Below are positions 55,930 through 64,000 of a stretch of 64,000 nt of DNA, piece by piece. How positions within the stretch are numbered: position 1 is the stretch's first letter; each line of letters begins with the position of its first letter. Made by a program: the position numbers and the translations under genes. Origin of the DNA: Chlorokybus atmophyticus (lineage: Eukaryota > Streptophyta > Chlorokybophyceae > Chlorokybales > Chlorokybaceae). The notes beneath the pieces were generated by a model that made no database searches, was not told the DNA's origin, and was given only the letters and a program-made list of their open reading frames with translations. The stretch lies in contig RHPI01001010.1 in assembly GCA_009103225.1 (NCBI GenBank), positions 70,192 to 134,191 on the forward strand, in the 5' to 3' direction.

Positions 55930-57820
55930 ATGATACACACAGCTGTATGTTACTTGACAGGGTTATTTCGCATACGAAAGGCTAATAGTCACTTCTGGTA
56001 TAGCTTAATTGATTGGCATGTGCGCAGACATAGCACATCTGAAGAACTCGTCGCTATTAGTGCCATTCTTGAGGATGATTGCATGCAAGCAGAGTGGGAT
56101 CCTGCAATGCCAGCTTTGGCAGTGGACCCTTTGTCCCCACCAGAGGAGCACACTGATGTTATTACACAAGTGCCACACACTGTTGCGAGCTTACCTATTG
56201 CACAGCAACAAGAGGACATTCGTTCAGTATATGCGGAGTTGTCACAAGTGTCAACAGGCTTTGAAGAGCATCCCAGCTCAGCAACCCAATGGGCAGAGCA
56301 GCTACACACCGAAACTCTTAATGCGGAAAATTTTGTAGCAGCCTCATTGCAGCAGAAGCTCGCAGCATGGACCACATGGTTTCACTTGACGATGCAAAGC
56401 AAGAAGACATTTGTGCTTGACTGGTTGCGTTACGGGTATCGCTTACAATGGGTCGGCACTCAAGCATCGGATAGACGCAAGTGGGAAGAAGTACATGCAT
56501 TGTTACAGGCCGAAGGCTTTGCTGTTGAGGATATTACAATTATGCTGTCACGCAATTCCCCAACACCAGTTGTGTTTCGAAATCGCAAGTCCGCTTCTAT
56601 ACATCGCGAATACGTTGTCAGTGAGTTGGCAAATTTGGTGACAACGGGAGCAATCTCTGTAGTTAATGCGCACAGCGCGGCAGTGGTCACTGGCATAGGA
56701 GTGGTTGAGCAGGAAAAACGTTTGCGACTCATTATGGACTTGAGGTATATCAACCTCTTTTTGCGCCACATTCCCTTCAACTATGAGAGGTTGCGCGATA
56801 TATTGCTGTACACAAAGCGCCACTTTTGGCAAGTAACAGCGGACTTGAAGTCGGGTTATCATCATGTGCCCATTCATGAGGACAGCAAGCCTTACTTGGC
56901 TTTGCGATTTGCTGGAGTCACATACAGGTGGAATGTGCTGCCATTTGGCCTGAGTCAAGCATGCTGGCTGTTTACGAACTTGATGTCCACTGTCTTCACG
57001 CCTTTACGGGCTATGAGCTTTCCATGCCTTTCCTATATTGATGACATGCACTTCAGCCATTCCAATCGTTGGCATTTGTGCTGGCGCATTCGCCGCGTAC
57101 TGCGTCTGTTTAAGGTGCTTGGAATATATATTTCTGTGAGGAAAAGCCAGTTGTGGCCGGAGCAGGTGGTACAGATGTTGGGTCTGCTGGTGGACACTGT
57201 GGCAGGCTCTTTTCCTATTCCTGCAAGCAAGCTGACCAAGCTATTGCAGCTGATGAAGGAGTTAGCAGAAGCTCCTATATTGACCAAGCGTCATCTGGCA
57301 CGCATTGCTGGCAAATTGATTGCGCTAAGACTAGCTTTTGCACCTGCAAGCATTTATGCTCGCCAGCTGATGCGTTTAGCGTTGGTTGCTGATGCATGGG
57401 ACGATACTGTGAGTGATACGAACGCCTTCAGACACTTCTGTGAGTGGACTGCTGCTGGCTTGCAGACTTACAATGGCAACGCTTGGTGGAAGCCCCCCGT
57501 ACTGCTTGAGCTGCACGTGGATGCTTCGGGTACCATTGGTTGGGGGGCGACAGGTCCTTGGCCTCGCATGGCAGGCAACTTTCAGCCTGAGCATATGTCG
57601 CTGCCTTCGGCCATCAAAGAGGCACTCGCTTATGTCCAAGCATTTACTGAAGTAGCACGCACGCACGATCTTCAGCACTGTACAGTGCGCATTATTGGCG
57701 ATTGTCAACCAGCGATTCCAATGCTCAACAAGCTGTCTGCTTCTGAGCCTCATATCCTACAAGCTTTACATCAATTGTGGTCTTTGTGCTGCAAGCGTGA
57801 TATTGCGCTGACATGTGTGT
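55930..57820 (+). CDS. Reverse transcriptase / RNase H of the retroelement (truncated by insertion)
   Basis: This polyprotein copies element RNA into DNA. Reverse transcriptase motifs are in order: RLRLIMDLRYINLFL, DLKSGYHHVPIHED, WNVLPFGLSQA and the catalytic SYIDDMHF (two Asp). A thumb-like region with LGIYISVRKSQL and LARIAGKLIAL follows. RNase H begins at ELHVDASGTIGWGAT (first catalytic Asp) with IKEALAYV (Glu) and IIGDCQPAI (Asp). The frame is cut at 57821 by the TR of a TRIM element, where it meets a stop. An upstream GTG at 55924 is in frame, but the first ATG is 55930. The true 5' boundary is uncertain and may be spliced (TGACAG|G near 55960). Confidence 0.88.
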
Positions 57821-58751
57821 TGTAACAATTGGGGCCCGACCACTAGGCTATGGTAGTAAAAGACACTACCATGAGTGAGGTTTGTCACAATTCATCTCAA
57901 TTCGTGACATTCCTCCCCAATTTAACCCATGAGTTCCTCATAATCCAATGAGGCACTAGCCCACGTCGCCGTTTTCGCGGCCGTACCACAATCGGTCTGA
58001 CCGCGGCCTGTTGGATCCGGCCCATGAACGGTCATGACCGACCGAACGGCCATCCTCACCGCGCGACCTGCCATCGCAGCGCGACCGCTCACGCGGCCTT
58101 AGGTTGAACTGGCCCGGCGCGCAGGTCGTGATCCCGCGCCCAGCCTAGGGCAAGCCGCCCCAAATGTTTTTGTTTTTGCCTTGGATCTGCCTCAGTCCCC
58201 TACGGGAATTGAACCTGAGACGTCAAGCTCCGATACCATTGTAACAATTGGGGCCCGACCACTAGGCTATGGTAGTAAAAGTCATGACCGACCATGAGTG
58301 AGGTTTGTCACAATTTATCTCGATTCGTGACATTCCTCCCCAATTTAACCCATGAGTTCCTCATAATCCAATGAGGCACTAGCCCACGTCGCCGTTTTCG
58401 CGGCCGTACCACAATCGGTCTGACCGCGGCCTGTTGGATCCGGCCCATGAACGGTCATGACCGACCGAACGGCCATCCTCACCGCGCGACCTGCCATCGC
58501 AGCGCGACCGCTCACGCGGCCTTAGGTTGAACTGGCCCGGCGCGCAGGTCGTGATCCCGCGCCCAGCCTAGGGCAAGCCGCCCCAAATGTTTTTGTTTTT
58601 GCCTTGGATCTGCCTCAGTCCCCTACGGGAATTGAACCTGAGACGTCAAGCTCCGATACCATTGTAACAATTGGGGCCCGACCACTAGGCTATGGTAGTA
58701 AAAGACACTACCATGAGTGAGGTTTGTCACAATTTATCTCAATTCGTGACA
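57821..58751 (-). mobile_element. Tandem TRIM element (three LTRs, two internal domains) nested in the retroelement
   Basis: Three direct repeats of 89-93 bp (57821-57909, 58240-58332, 58663-58751) start TGTAACA and end CGTGACA on the plus strand. They flank two 330-bp internal domains that look identical. The insertion is bordered by the 5-bp target duplication TGTGT (57816-57820 and 58752-58756). On the minus strand the LTR is followed one base later by TGGTATCGGAGC (58661-58650), close to the primer-binding site for initiator-Met tRNA. A purine tract AAATTGGGGAGGAA (57923-57910) precedes the 3' LTR. No coding capacity is visible. These are the hallmarks of a terminal-repeat retrotransposon in miniature; the extra unit suggests unequal recombination. 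Confidence 0.88.
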
Positions 58752-59277
58752 TGTGTGGCGCTCACGTGATGAGCTGCGTGATGCGGATGCATTATCTAAA
58801 TTTCCTGACAGAGGAAATTGGGCCCTGACCGCAGACGCAACCGCGCTTGTACAACAACGTGTTGGACACCCAATTTTGGATTGTTTTGCAGCTGATTGGA
58901 ACAGCAAAGCACCTGCTTATTTGAGTTACATACACATGCCTGGAAGTTTGGGCAATGCTCTTACTACAAACTGGCGCGATGTTCTTCAACGCTTAGGGGG
59001 CGGCTTTGTTTGGTGTCACCCGCCATTGGCCCTCCTGCATGAAGCCATAGCATTATTGCAATATTATCAGCTGCCAGCTGTGGTGTTGGTGCCTGAATGG
59101 CACTCTGCTGTGTGGTGGCCAGTGTTCCGCAACTGGCAATTCACTTATTATGAGAGATTAGGCCCACGGCCCGAATGGTTTGAACGTGGTGCTCGAGTAC
59201 CCGAAAACAGCATCAACCCTGGACGCTACCCATACATTTGTGCTTTTGTGCATTGGGTAAGCGCACCTTTCGTGTAG
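58752..59277 (+). CDS. 3' part of the retroelement polyprotein (RNase H end and DIRS C-terminal domain)
   Basis: The frame resumes after the TRIM with VWRSRDELRDADALSKFPD, the usual end of RNase H in DIRS-type elements. It continues with a domain typical of these elements: HPILDCFAADWNSKAPAYLS, FVWCHPPLALLHEA and VVLVPEWHSAVWWP. In the DIRS literature this region is compared with N6-adenine methyltransferases; WCHPP would stand for the DPPY-like motif, and activity is unproven. The last 120 bp overlap the tail of the minus-strand recombinase gene. Removing the TRIM and one target duplication does not by itself bring the two parts into one frame. Confidence 0.75.
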
Positions 59278-60417
59278 GTAACGGTGCATGATAACAGAAC
59301 TTCTCCATGTGCCTTGAGCTTGTATTTCTTCCAGAGTAACGCCACAGCGGAAGGCGCTCTGAGCGGCACCACGTCTGAAAGAGTGCAACCCCAGGTGCGG
59401 CCTATATATGCCACATGCCTTGCAGCAGCGCGCAATTGCATGGTATGCACAGTTACCAGACATGCTATGTTCTTCCCACTTCAACCTATTCTTCGCAACA
59501 GGCCGAAATAGAGGACCAGCGGTGATGGCAAAGCAGCTCCCGCGACAGTAGGTCAAATAGGCATAGAGCACTTCAGAGAACTCCACAGGCAAACCACTGC
59601 TGCGCACTGGTATAGTGGGTGCACCTCCAGTGCTGTAATTCTTGAGATGTGTTACAGTGGCCGTCAACCCAGAACCTGCCGCTTGTATCTCGTGCATCTG
59701 TAAACGCGCACCTTCACCACCCCGTTGCCATGTGCACCATAGGTATAGGCAAAGTGCATAGTCGCGCCAGAGCACAGCCTTATCATGTGTGACTGTCAGT
59801 TGCTGAGGTATGGTAAACAGCTGGTGTTGGAAGTATGCGATAAGCGTTCGCATGTCATCAATTGCCAATGGCACAGCAGGAATAGGTTGAACTCCTTGCC
59901 GAGCAGCAATCTTTGCATATCCTTGACGGAACTCGCGCACGTCTATGGACAGAAGCGGGTTCCCTGTGGATGTGTCGCTGTCCCATGGGCTGATGCGCCC
60001 TAGAAGTCTGAAGGAGCATGTGAGATGTGAGATCACATTGTCTAGTGTGGTGCTGGCGATCATGCGATGACCATGGCGGTCGAGCCTGCGAGCTTTGCCG
60101 ATGTGTGTGTCGGTCCAGTGCCCAGCAAGGTAGCTTGTGACAATAGCTGGGGTGACGTTGGCGACGGCAATGTTGAGCTCAGGATGTTGCAGGTAGTTGG
60201 CAAACTCTTGCCAGACGCGATCGCGTTGGTCGCGAGTGCCATCAGATACAGCTTCACGACTGATGCGCTCTACTTCCAAAAGCGCTGCTGCTGCTCGCTC
60301 TCGCAGATTACACCCCATTACTTGCTGTGGACGCACAGTCGCGCGTGCGGTGCGTTGTGCATCAGCGGTATGTTGCAAGCGCTGTGCGAAGTCCATCTGC
60401 ACAACGATCACACACAT
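59158..60417 (-). CDS. Tyrosine recombinase of the retroelement (opposite strand)
   Basis: Tyrosine recombinases join the circular DNA copy of DIRS-type elements to the genome. The frame is uninterrupted and about 420 residues long from the ATG at 60417 (the open frame extends further to 60507). The N-terminal part contains a core-binding-like region (RDQRDRVWQEFANYLQHPEL). The catalytic domain shows the first Arg in WQRGGEGARL, a Lys in THLKNYS, the H-x-x-R box HSFRRGAAQSAF, a Trp in GTWRSSVIMHRYL, and the likely nucleophile Tyr in MHRYL. It is convergent with the polyprotein and overlaps it tail-to-tail by 120 bp (59158-59277). Confidence 0.88.
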   Translation of the reverse strand: MCVIVVQMDFAQRLQHTADAQRTARATVRPQQVMGCNLRERAAAALLEVERISREAVSDGTRDQRDRVWQEFANYLQHPELNIAVANVTPAIVTSYLAGHWTDTHIGKARRLDRHGHRMIASTTLDNVISHLTCSFRLLGRISPWDSDTSTGNPLLSIDVREFRQGYAKIAARQGVQPIPAVPLAIDDMRTLIAYFQHQLFTIPQQLTVTHDKAVLWRDYALCLYLWCTWQRGGEGARLQMHEIQAAGSGLTATVTHLKNYSTGGAPTIPVRSSGLPVEFSEVLYAYLTYCRGSCFAITAGPLFRPVAKNRLKWEEHSMSGNCAYHAIARCCKACGIYRPHLGLHSFRRGAAQSAFRCGVTLEEIQAQGTWRSSVIMHRYLHERCAYPMHKSTNVWVASRVDAVFGYSSTTFKPFGPWA

Positions 60418-60573
60418 TGTCAGACGACTGCGCGCAGCACTCTGCGCAAGGATCAAACACTGTGTCAGGCAACCAAACAAAACTATCTTGATTTGCAACT
60501 TTGGCAATACAAATACACCAGGCTCTACACCTACAACTCGTCCCTACTGATATATGCTTGGGAGGGGGAGGTA

Positions 60574-60739
60574 GAATGTTCAATGCATTCGCAGTTGTTC
60601 ATCGTGTAAATCATACTTATAACGATGAACGCGTATGATCGTAGGGCTTAGGTGTTCTTGCCAAAGTTGGACTGTAGGTAGGATAATTGTTTGAAACAAA
60701 AGGAATGTAAATCGTTCATCGTGTGCAAAGTAATATAAT
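60574..60739 (+). repeat. Terminal repeat B, copy 1
   Basis: A 166-bp module starting GAATGTTCAATGCATTCGCA. It is repeated at 61175-61340 and 61791-61956. It holds an inverted repeat GTTCATCGT / ACGATGAAC (60597-60605 and 60622-60630) nested with TCATAC / GTATGA. It runs straight into repeat A copy 2. Confidence 0.88.
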
Positions 60740-61340
60740 GGGCATTACTCGTCGGCTTCATCTATTGGCCGGCGAGTTTTCGTTTAACAAATTAATAAGT
60801 AAGTGATTAATACGTATAGTTTAAGTTAGGGTTTGCCTCTGTTGCTTGACACACACGTGTCAAGCAACAGAGCAGTTGAGGCCGTCACCTCAGCGGCGGC
60901 GTTGTTGGCGACGCTGCTGGCGACGGCGAAAATTCGCCCTTCCCGCCCCACCCTGATGCGCCGCCGCGCTTCACAAGAACTATGCGCCTCGTCTCGATTG
61001 CGCTTTCAAGTTCATGCTCATGCTCAGGAACGAGATAAGTGGATCGTGATTCTAAATGCATTCGTCTCGGTTGAATAGGATCCGGGTTGCGTCAACGGCG
61101 TGCTGCTGACCGTGCGATTACGTTGTTACATCGACGCCATTTCGCTTCATTGCTAGCCACCGTCGGGACATCTAGAATGTTCAATGCATTCGCAGTTGTT
61201 CATCGTGTAAATCATACTTATAACGATGAACGCGTATGATCGTAGGGCTTAGGTGTTCTTGCCAAAGTTGGACTGTAGGTAGGATAATTGTTTGAAACAA
61301 AAGGAATGTAAATCGTCCATCGTGTGCAAAGTAGTATAAT
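60740..61340 (+). mobile_element. Non-autonomous A-C-B unit 1
   Basis: This unit has repeat A (60740-60934), a 240-bp segment C (60935-61174) that is not part of the autonomous body, and repeat B (61175-61340). It begins immediately after B1 of the large element. It has no substantial coding capacity; a short frame from repeat A into C is probably fortuitous. Confidence 0.8.
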
Positions 61341-61355
61341 TCCGAGAAACCAAGC

Positions 61356-61956
61356 GGGCATTACTCGTCGGCTTCAACCATTGGCCGGCGAGTTTTCGTT
61401 TAACAAATTAATAAGTAAGTGATTAATACGTATAGTTTAAGTTAGGGTTTGCCTCTGTTGCTTGACACACACGTGTCAAGCAACAGAGCAGTTGAGGCCG
61501 TCACCTCAGCGGCGTCGTTGTTGGCGACGCTGCTGGCGAGGGCGAAAATTCGCCCTTCCCGCCCCACCCTGATGCGCCGCCGCGCTTCACAAGAACTATG
61601 CGCCTCGTCTCGATTGCGCTTTCAAGTTCATGCTCATGCTCAGGAACGAGATAAGTGGATCGTGATTCTAAATGCATTCGTCTCGGTTGAATATGATCCG
61701 GGTTGCGTCAACGGCGTGCTGCTGACCGTGCGATTACGTTGTTACATCGACGCCATTTCGCTTCATTGCTAGCCACCGTCGGGACATCCCGAATGTTCAA
61801 TGCATTCGCAGTTGTTCATCGTGTAAATCATACTTATAACGATGAACGCGTATGATCGTAGGGCTTAGGTGTTCTTGCTAAAGTTGGACTGTAGGTAGGA
61901 TAATTGTTTGAAACAAAAGGAATGTAAATCGTTCATCGTGTGCAAAGTAGTATAAT
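61356..61956 (+). mobile_element. Non-autonomous A-C-B unit 2
   Basis: A second unit with the same A-C-B layout and only scattered substitutions. It is separated from unit 1 by 15 bp (TCCGAGAAACCAAGC). Its right end (TATAAT) meets non-repeated sequence at 61957. Confidence 0.8.
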
Positions 61957-62366
61957 GTGGGACTGTACTTGTACCGTATAGACACGTACATTGCAGCACA
62001 CACTCAATTCGACAATCATTGCAACCAACCTCTTGAATATAATGAGCACCAAAGGTCATGCATTGGTATCAGTAACAGTGCCTGTAGTACGGTATAGACT
62101 TACAACCTAAGGCATCGGTTGATTATTTTTCAGTTGCAATGCACGTGTCCCTGCGTTATTCGTCACTGCACGCCAGATTCATCACACAATTCTTGTTGTT
62201 GTACCACACGCCCATGCTTATAAAGCAGTCCGGTACGTTGTGTGTGGCCCGTGGGCGTCACCATCAATGGCATGCATACCACTCATACCACACACATCCA
62301 CGTGCACACCTGCACTGCTGTGTCCCGCCAGCGACGGCGGCGGCATCCTCCTCCTCATCGTCCACC
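61957..62366. other. Flank between the retroelement array and the methyltransferase gene
   Basis: No gene recognised. CCACACACG/CATGC-rich words and a GGC/CTC-triplet patch (62336-62360) lie next to the ATG at 62367 and are probably the 5' UTR. Confidence 0.45.
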
Positions 62367-64000
62367 ATGGCGGGTTACGTGGCGTCCGTAGCTTACGCGG
62401 CTGCCACCCGCGCGGCCTTGCGGGCGCTGGAGGCGGGACTCATGCCCGACGTCGCCACGAGAGCGGCCGTGCGGTACCTGCAGGGACAGAGGCTCAAAAC
62501 CATGGACAAAAACACAACAGAGGTCTGGATCATGACAAGTTGGTACTGGCATTGCGTGGTCAGGACTATTATACTCGTTGCTACATCATGACTACAATGC
62601 GACAAGCGGCACGTGTACATCATGCGTTGACACTGACTGGCACCCACCCTGATCTATTGATAGAGTAAGCAACCTCTTGAGAATCTGTCTTTCGGTCAGG
62701 TGAAAGCTTCCTTGAACATGACTGCGTGCAATGAGTATATACAGCCAATGCAGTACACTGCTGCATTCTTGGATTTACATTGCGCATGCAAGTGTGTCTT
62801 TATGTCTATGTCTAACCTGCGTCTATGCGAGCTCGTGTGCTATAACAGAAAAGGTAGTGCAGCTGTGCACACAGACTCTCTGTACGTACATGACTGCATT
62901 GCCATGCACGTCTGCGTGCGTGTGCGCGTGCGTGCATACACAAGTGCGCTGCCATGAACGTGCTTGCATACACATTTGTCAGAGACACTCGAGACATTCA
63001 AATACACACGCGCACGCGCAAGCGCATGTGTAGTTTGACCACACGCAACCATTATTGTAAACCAACCAACATCACCTCCGGCGTGTCCAGGAGGAGGAGG
63101 CGTCCCTGTCGGCGTTTGTGGATTGGACGCGTTCTCAGCCCGTCGCGCTGTCGACTAGCGAGGCCAACCAGCAGCACTACGAGGTGCCGACCGAGTTCTA
63201 CCAACTCGTACTGGGAAAGCACCTCAAGTACAGGTATGAGAGTGATGCAAGGGGAGTGTTTTGCAGTATGTGGTTCTAGTGGATGTGGGTATGCGCATGT
63301 GTGGATGTGTAGAGTCGCTACCGGGTGCTCGCACTCTTACACGTGTGTTATTGAGTTGTTGTGGTGGGGCATGTACTTGCCTGCGTGTGAACATGTACCC
63401 GTACGCGTGCACGACTGCGTGCATTTGCGTGGGTGTTCGTGTGTGTACATATATGCGTATGTATGCATGCATTCACGACGCGTGTGCATGTGGACAGCTG
63501 CTGCTATTTTGAGAACCCTTCCGTGTCGCTGGACGAGGCCGAGGAGGCCATGCTGAACCTCTACTGCCAGCGTGCGCAGCTTGAAGATGGCCAAGTGAGT
63601 TCTCAACAACATTGGGTGGCTGTACACGGCATTCTTGCTCTTTGCCCTCGTGAGCTTGGTTTATTTATTTGATAAACACCTACATCATGCACCTAAGCTG
63701 ACGCTGGATCTAGTCTTACTGGGTGAACTCTCTTTGTTCAAGTCAACATACTATTCTTGGCTAAGAGCTTGGTTGAAAAGAATGCGAGGTGATTGGAGAA
63801 CTTGTCACGGGTAGAATACTTGTTGTAGCAGGTTAAGGGGGCGCTCGGACTCACATAAGCGTGATTTGTCGATTTGCACAGCGCACACACGCACACATAT
63901 ATTGGCACACGTACACGAGCGCATGCACTGGTGCATGCGCACAGACAGACACACGCAAACGTGCAGGAAGTGTTGGAGTTGGGTTGTGGTTGGGGTTCGC
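62367..64000 (+). CDS. Cyclopropane-fatty-acid-synthase-like SAM methyltransferase (partial, runs off right edge)
   Basis: Plant and algal members of this family are related to cyclopropane-fatty-acyl-phospholipid synthase and to coclaurine N-methyltransferase; the substrate here is unknown. Four exons are visible: 62367-62522, 63091-63233, 63498-63594 and 63967 to the window end, phases 0, 2, 0. The N-terminal helical part ([20 protein letters not shown]) is followed by [11 protein letters not shown]. The family block [20 protein letters not shown] then leads into [20 protein letters not shown] and [12 protein letters not shown]. The last exon begins [11 protein letters not shown], the SAM-binding glycine motif. 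The match to Arabidopsis family wording is close. The remainder of the catalytic domain lies outside the window. Introns contain TGCGTG-type alternating tracts. Confidence 0.85.

Larger units (their letters stand above)
53759..60739 (+). mobile_element. DIRS/Kangaroo-type tyrosine-recombinase retroelement (interrupted)
   Basis: The element runs from repeat A1 (53759-53953) to repeat B1 (60574-60739). It carries a gag-like frame, reverse transcriptase, RNase H and a DIRS-type C-terminal domain on the plus strand, and a tyrosine recombinase on the minus strand. No integrase of the DDE type and no long terminal repeats of the Ty1/Ty3 kind belong to it. The opposite orientation of the recombinase is the arrangement known for Kangaroo of Volvox. 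The copy is not intact: the RNase H region is split by a TRIM element at 57821-58751, and the gag frame crosses an assembly join at 54830. The recombinase frame is open throughout. Confidence 0.85.

Noticed and set aside
57910-58662. A tRNA gene or a CRISPR-like array in the 330-bp repeats
   Set aside because: The tRNA-like words are only a primer-binding site and a GGTTCAATTCCC-type stretch without a cloverleaf. Two long units with LTRs fit a TRIM, not a CRISPR array.
60833-61078. Short frame from repeat A into segment C, also present in the second unit
   Set aside because: It opens with a TTG inside the hairpin and differs in length between the two copies. No domain is visible, so coding is not supported.

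Overview
The window is nuclear DNA from a eukaryote, most likely a green alga (Chlorophyta). Genes have many short exons and GT-AG introns, plus a few GC-AG introns, that end in pyrimidine-rich tgcag/ttgcag acceptors. The mechanosensitive channel belongs to the plant-type MSL10 family. The SAM-methyltransferase at the right edge resembles the land-plant/algal cyclopropane-synthase-like family. The large retroelement carries a tyrosine recombinase opposite in orientation to its reverse transcriptase, an arrangement known from Kangaroo of Volvox. The species cannot be named from this sequence. All exon models were built by hand from splice signals, reading phase and recalled family motifs. No alignment was run.

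Layout, left to right: first exon of homogentisate dioxygenase (-); a novel RRM-like/Arg-Ser-rich protein (+); UTP11 (-); site-2 protease (-), head-to-head with an M20 metallopeptidase (+); an MSL-type MscS channel (+); an F-box protein (+); SDF2 (-), head-to-head with a small coiled-coil protein that may be a DASH-type subunit (+); VMA22/CCDC115 (+); a short unidentified gene model (-); a TLDc protein (-); FZR1/CCS52 (+); a histidine phosphatase (+); DNAJC8 (-). From about 53.76 to 61.96 kb lies a DIRS/Kangaroo-type tyrosine-recombinase retroelement followed by two short non-autonomous units. Its RNase H region is split by a tandem TRIM element. The 5' part of a cyclopropane-synthase-like methyltransferase (+) runs off the right edge.

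The host genes are mostly unrelated housekeeping genes: rRNA processing (UTP11), splicing (DNAJC8), secretory-pathway and ER functions (S2P, SDF2, VMA22), cell cycle (FZR1, F-box) and tyrosine catabolism (HGD). There is no operon logic. Neighbours are often arranged divergently over short promoters, and start regions are rich in CGG/CCG triplets. Introns often contain long alternating purine-pyrimidine (TGCA/CGCG) tracts. AT-rich islands separate some of the gene groups.

The assembly has defects. There are N gaps at 30173-30400 and 41002-41114. Single Ns at 25386, 29014 and 54830 each adjoin a duplicated segment. Two of these are exact copies of exon-bearing sequence from genes elsewhere in the window, so they look like misjoins rather than biology.
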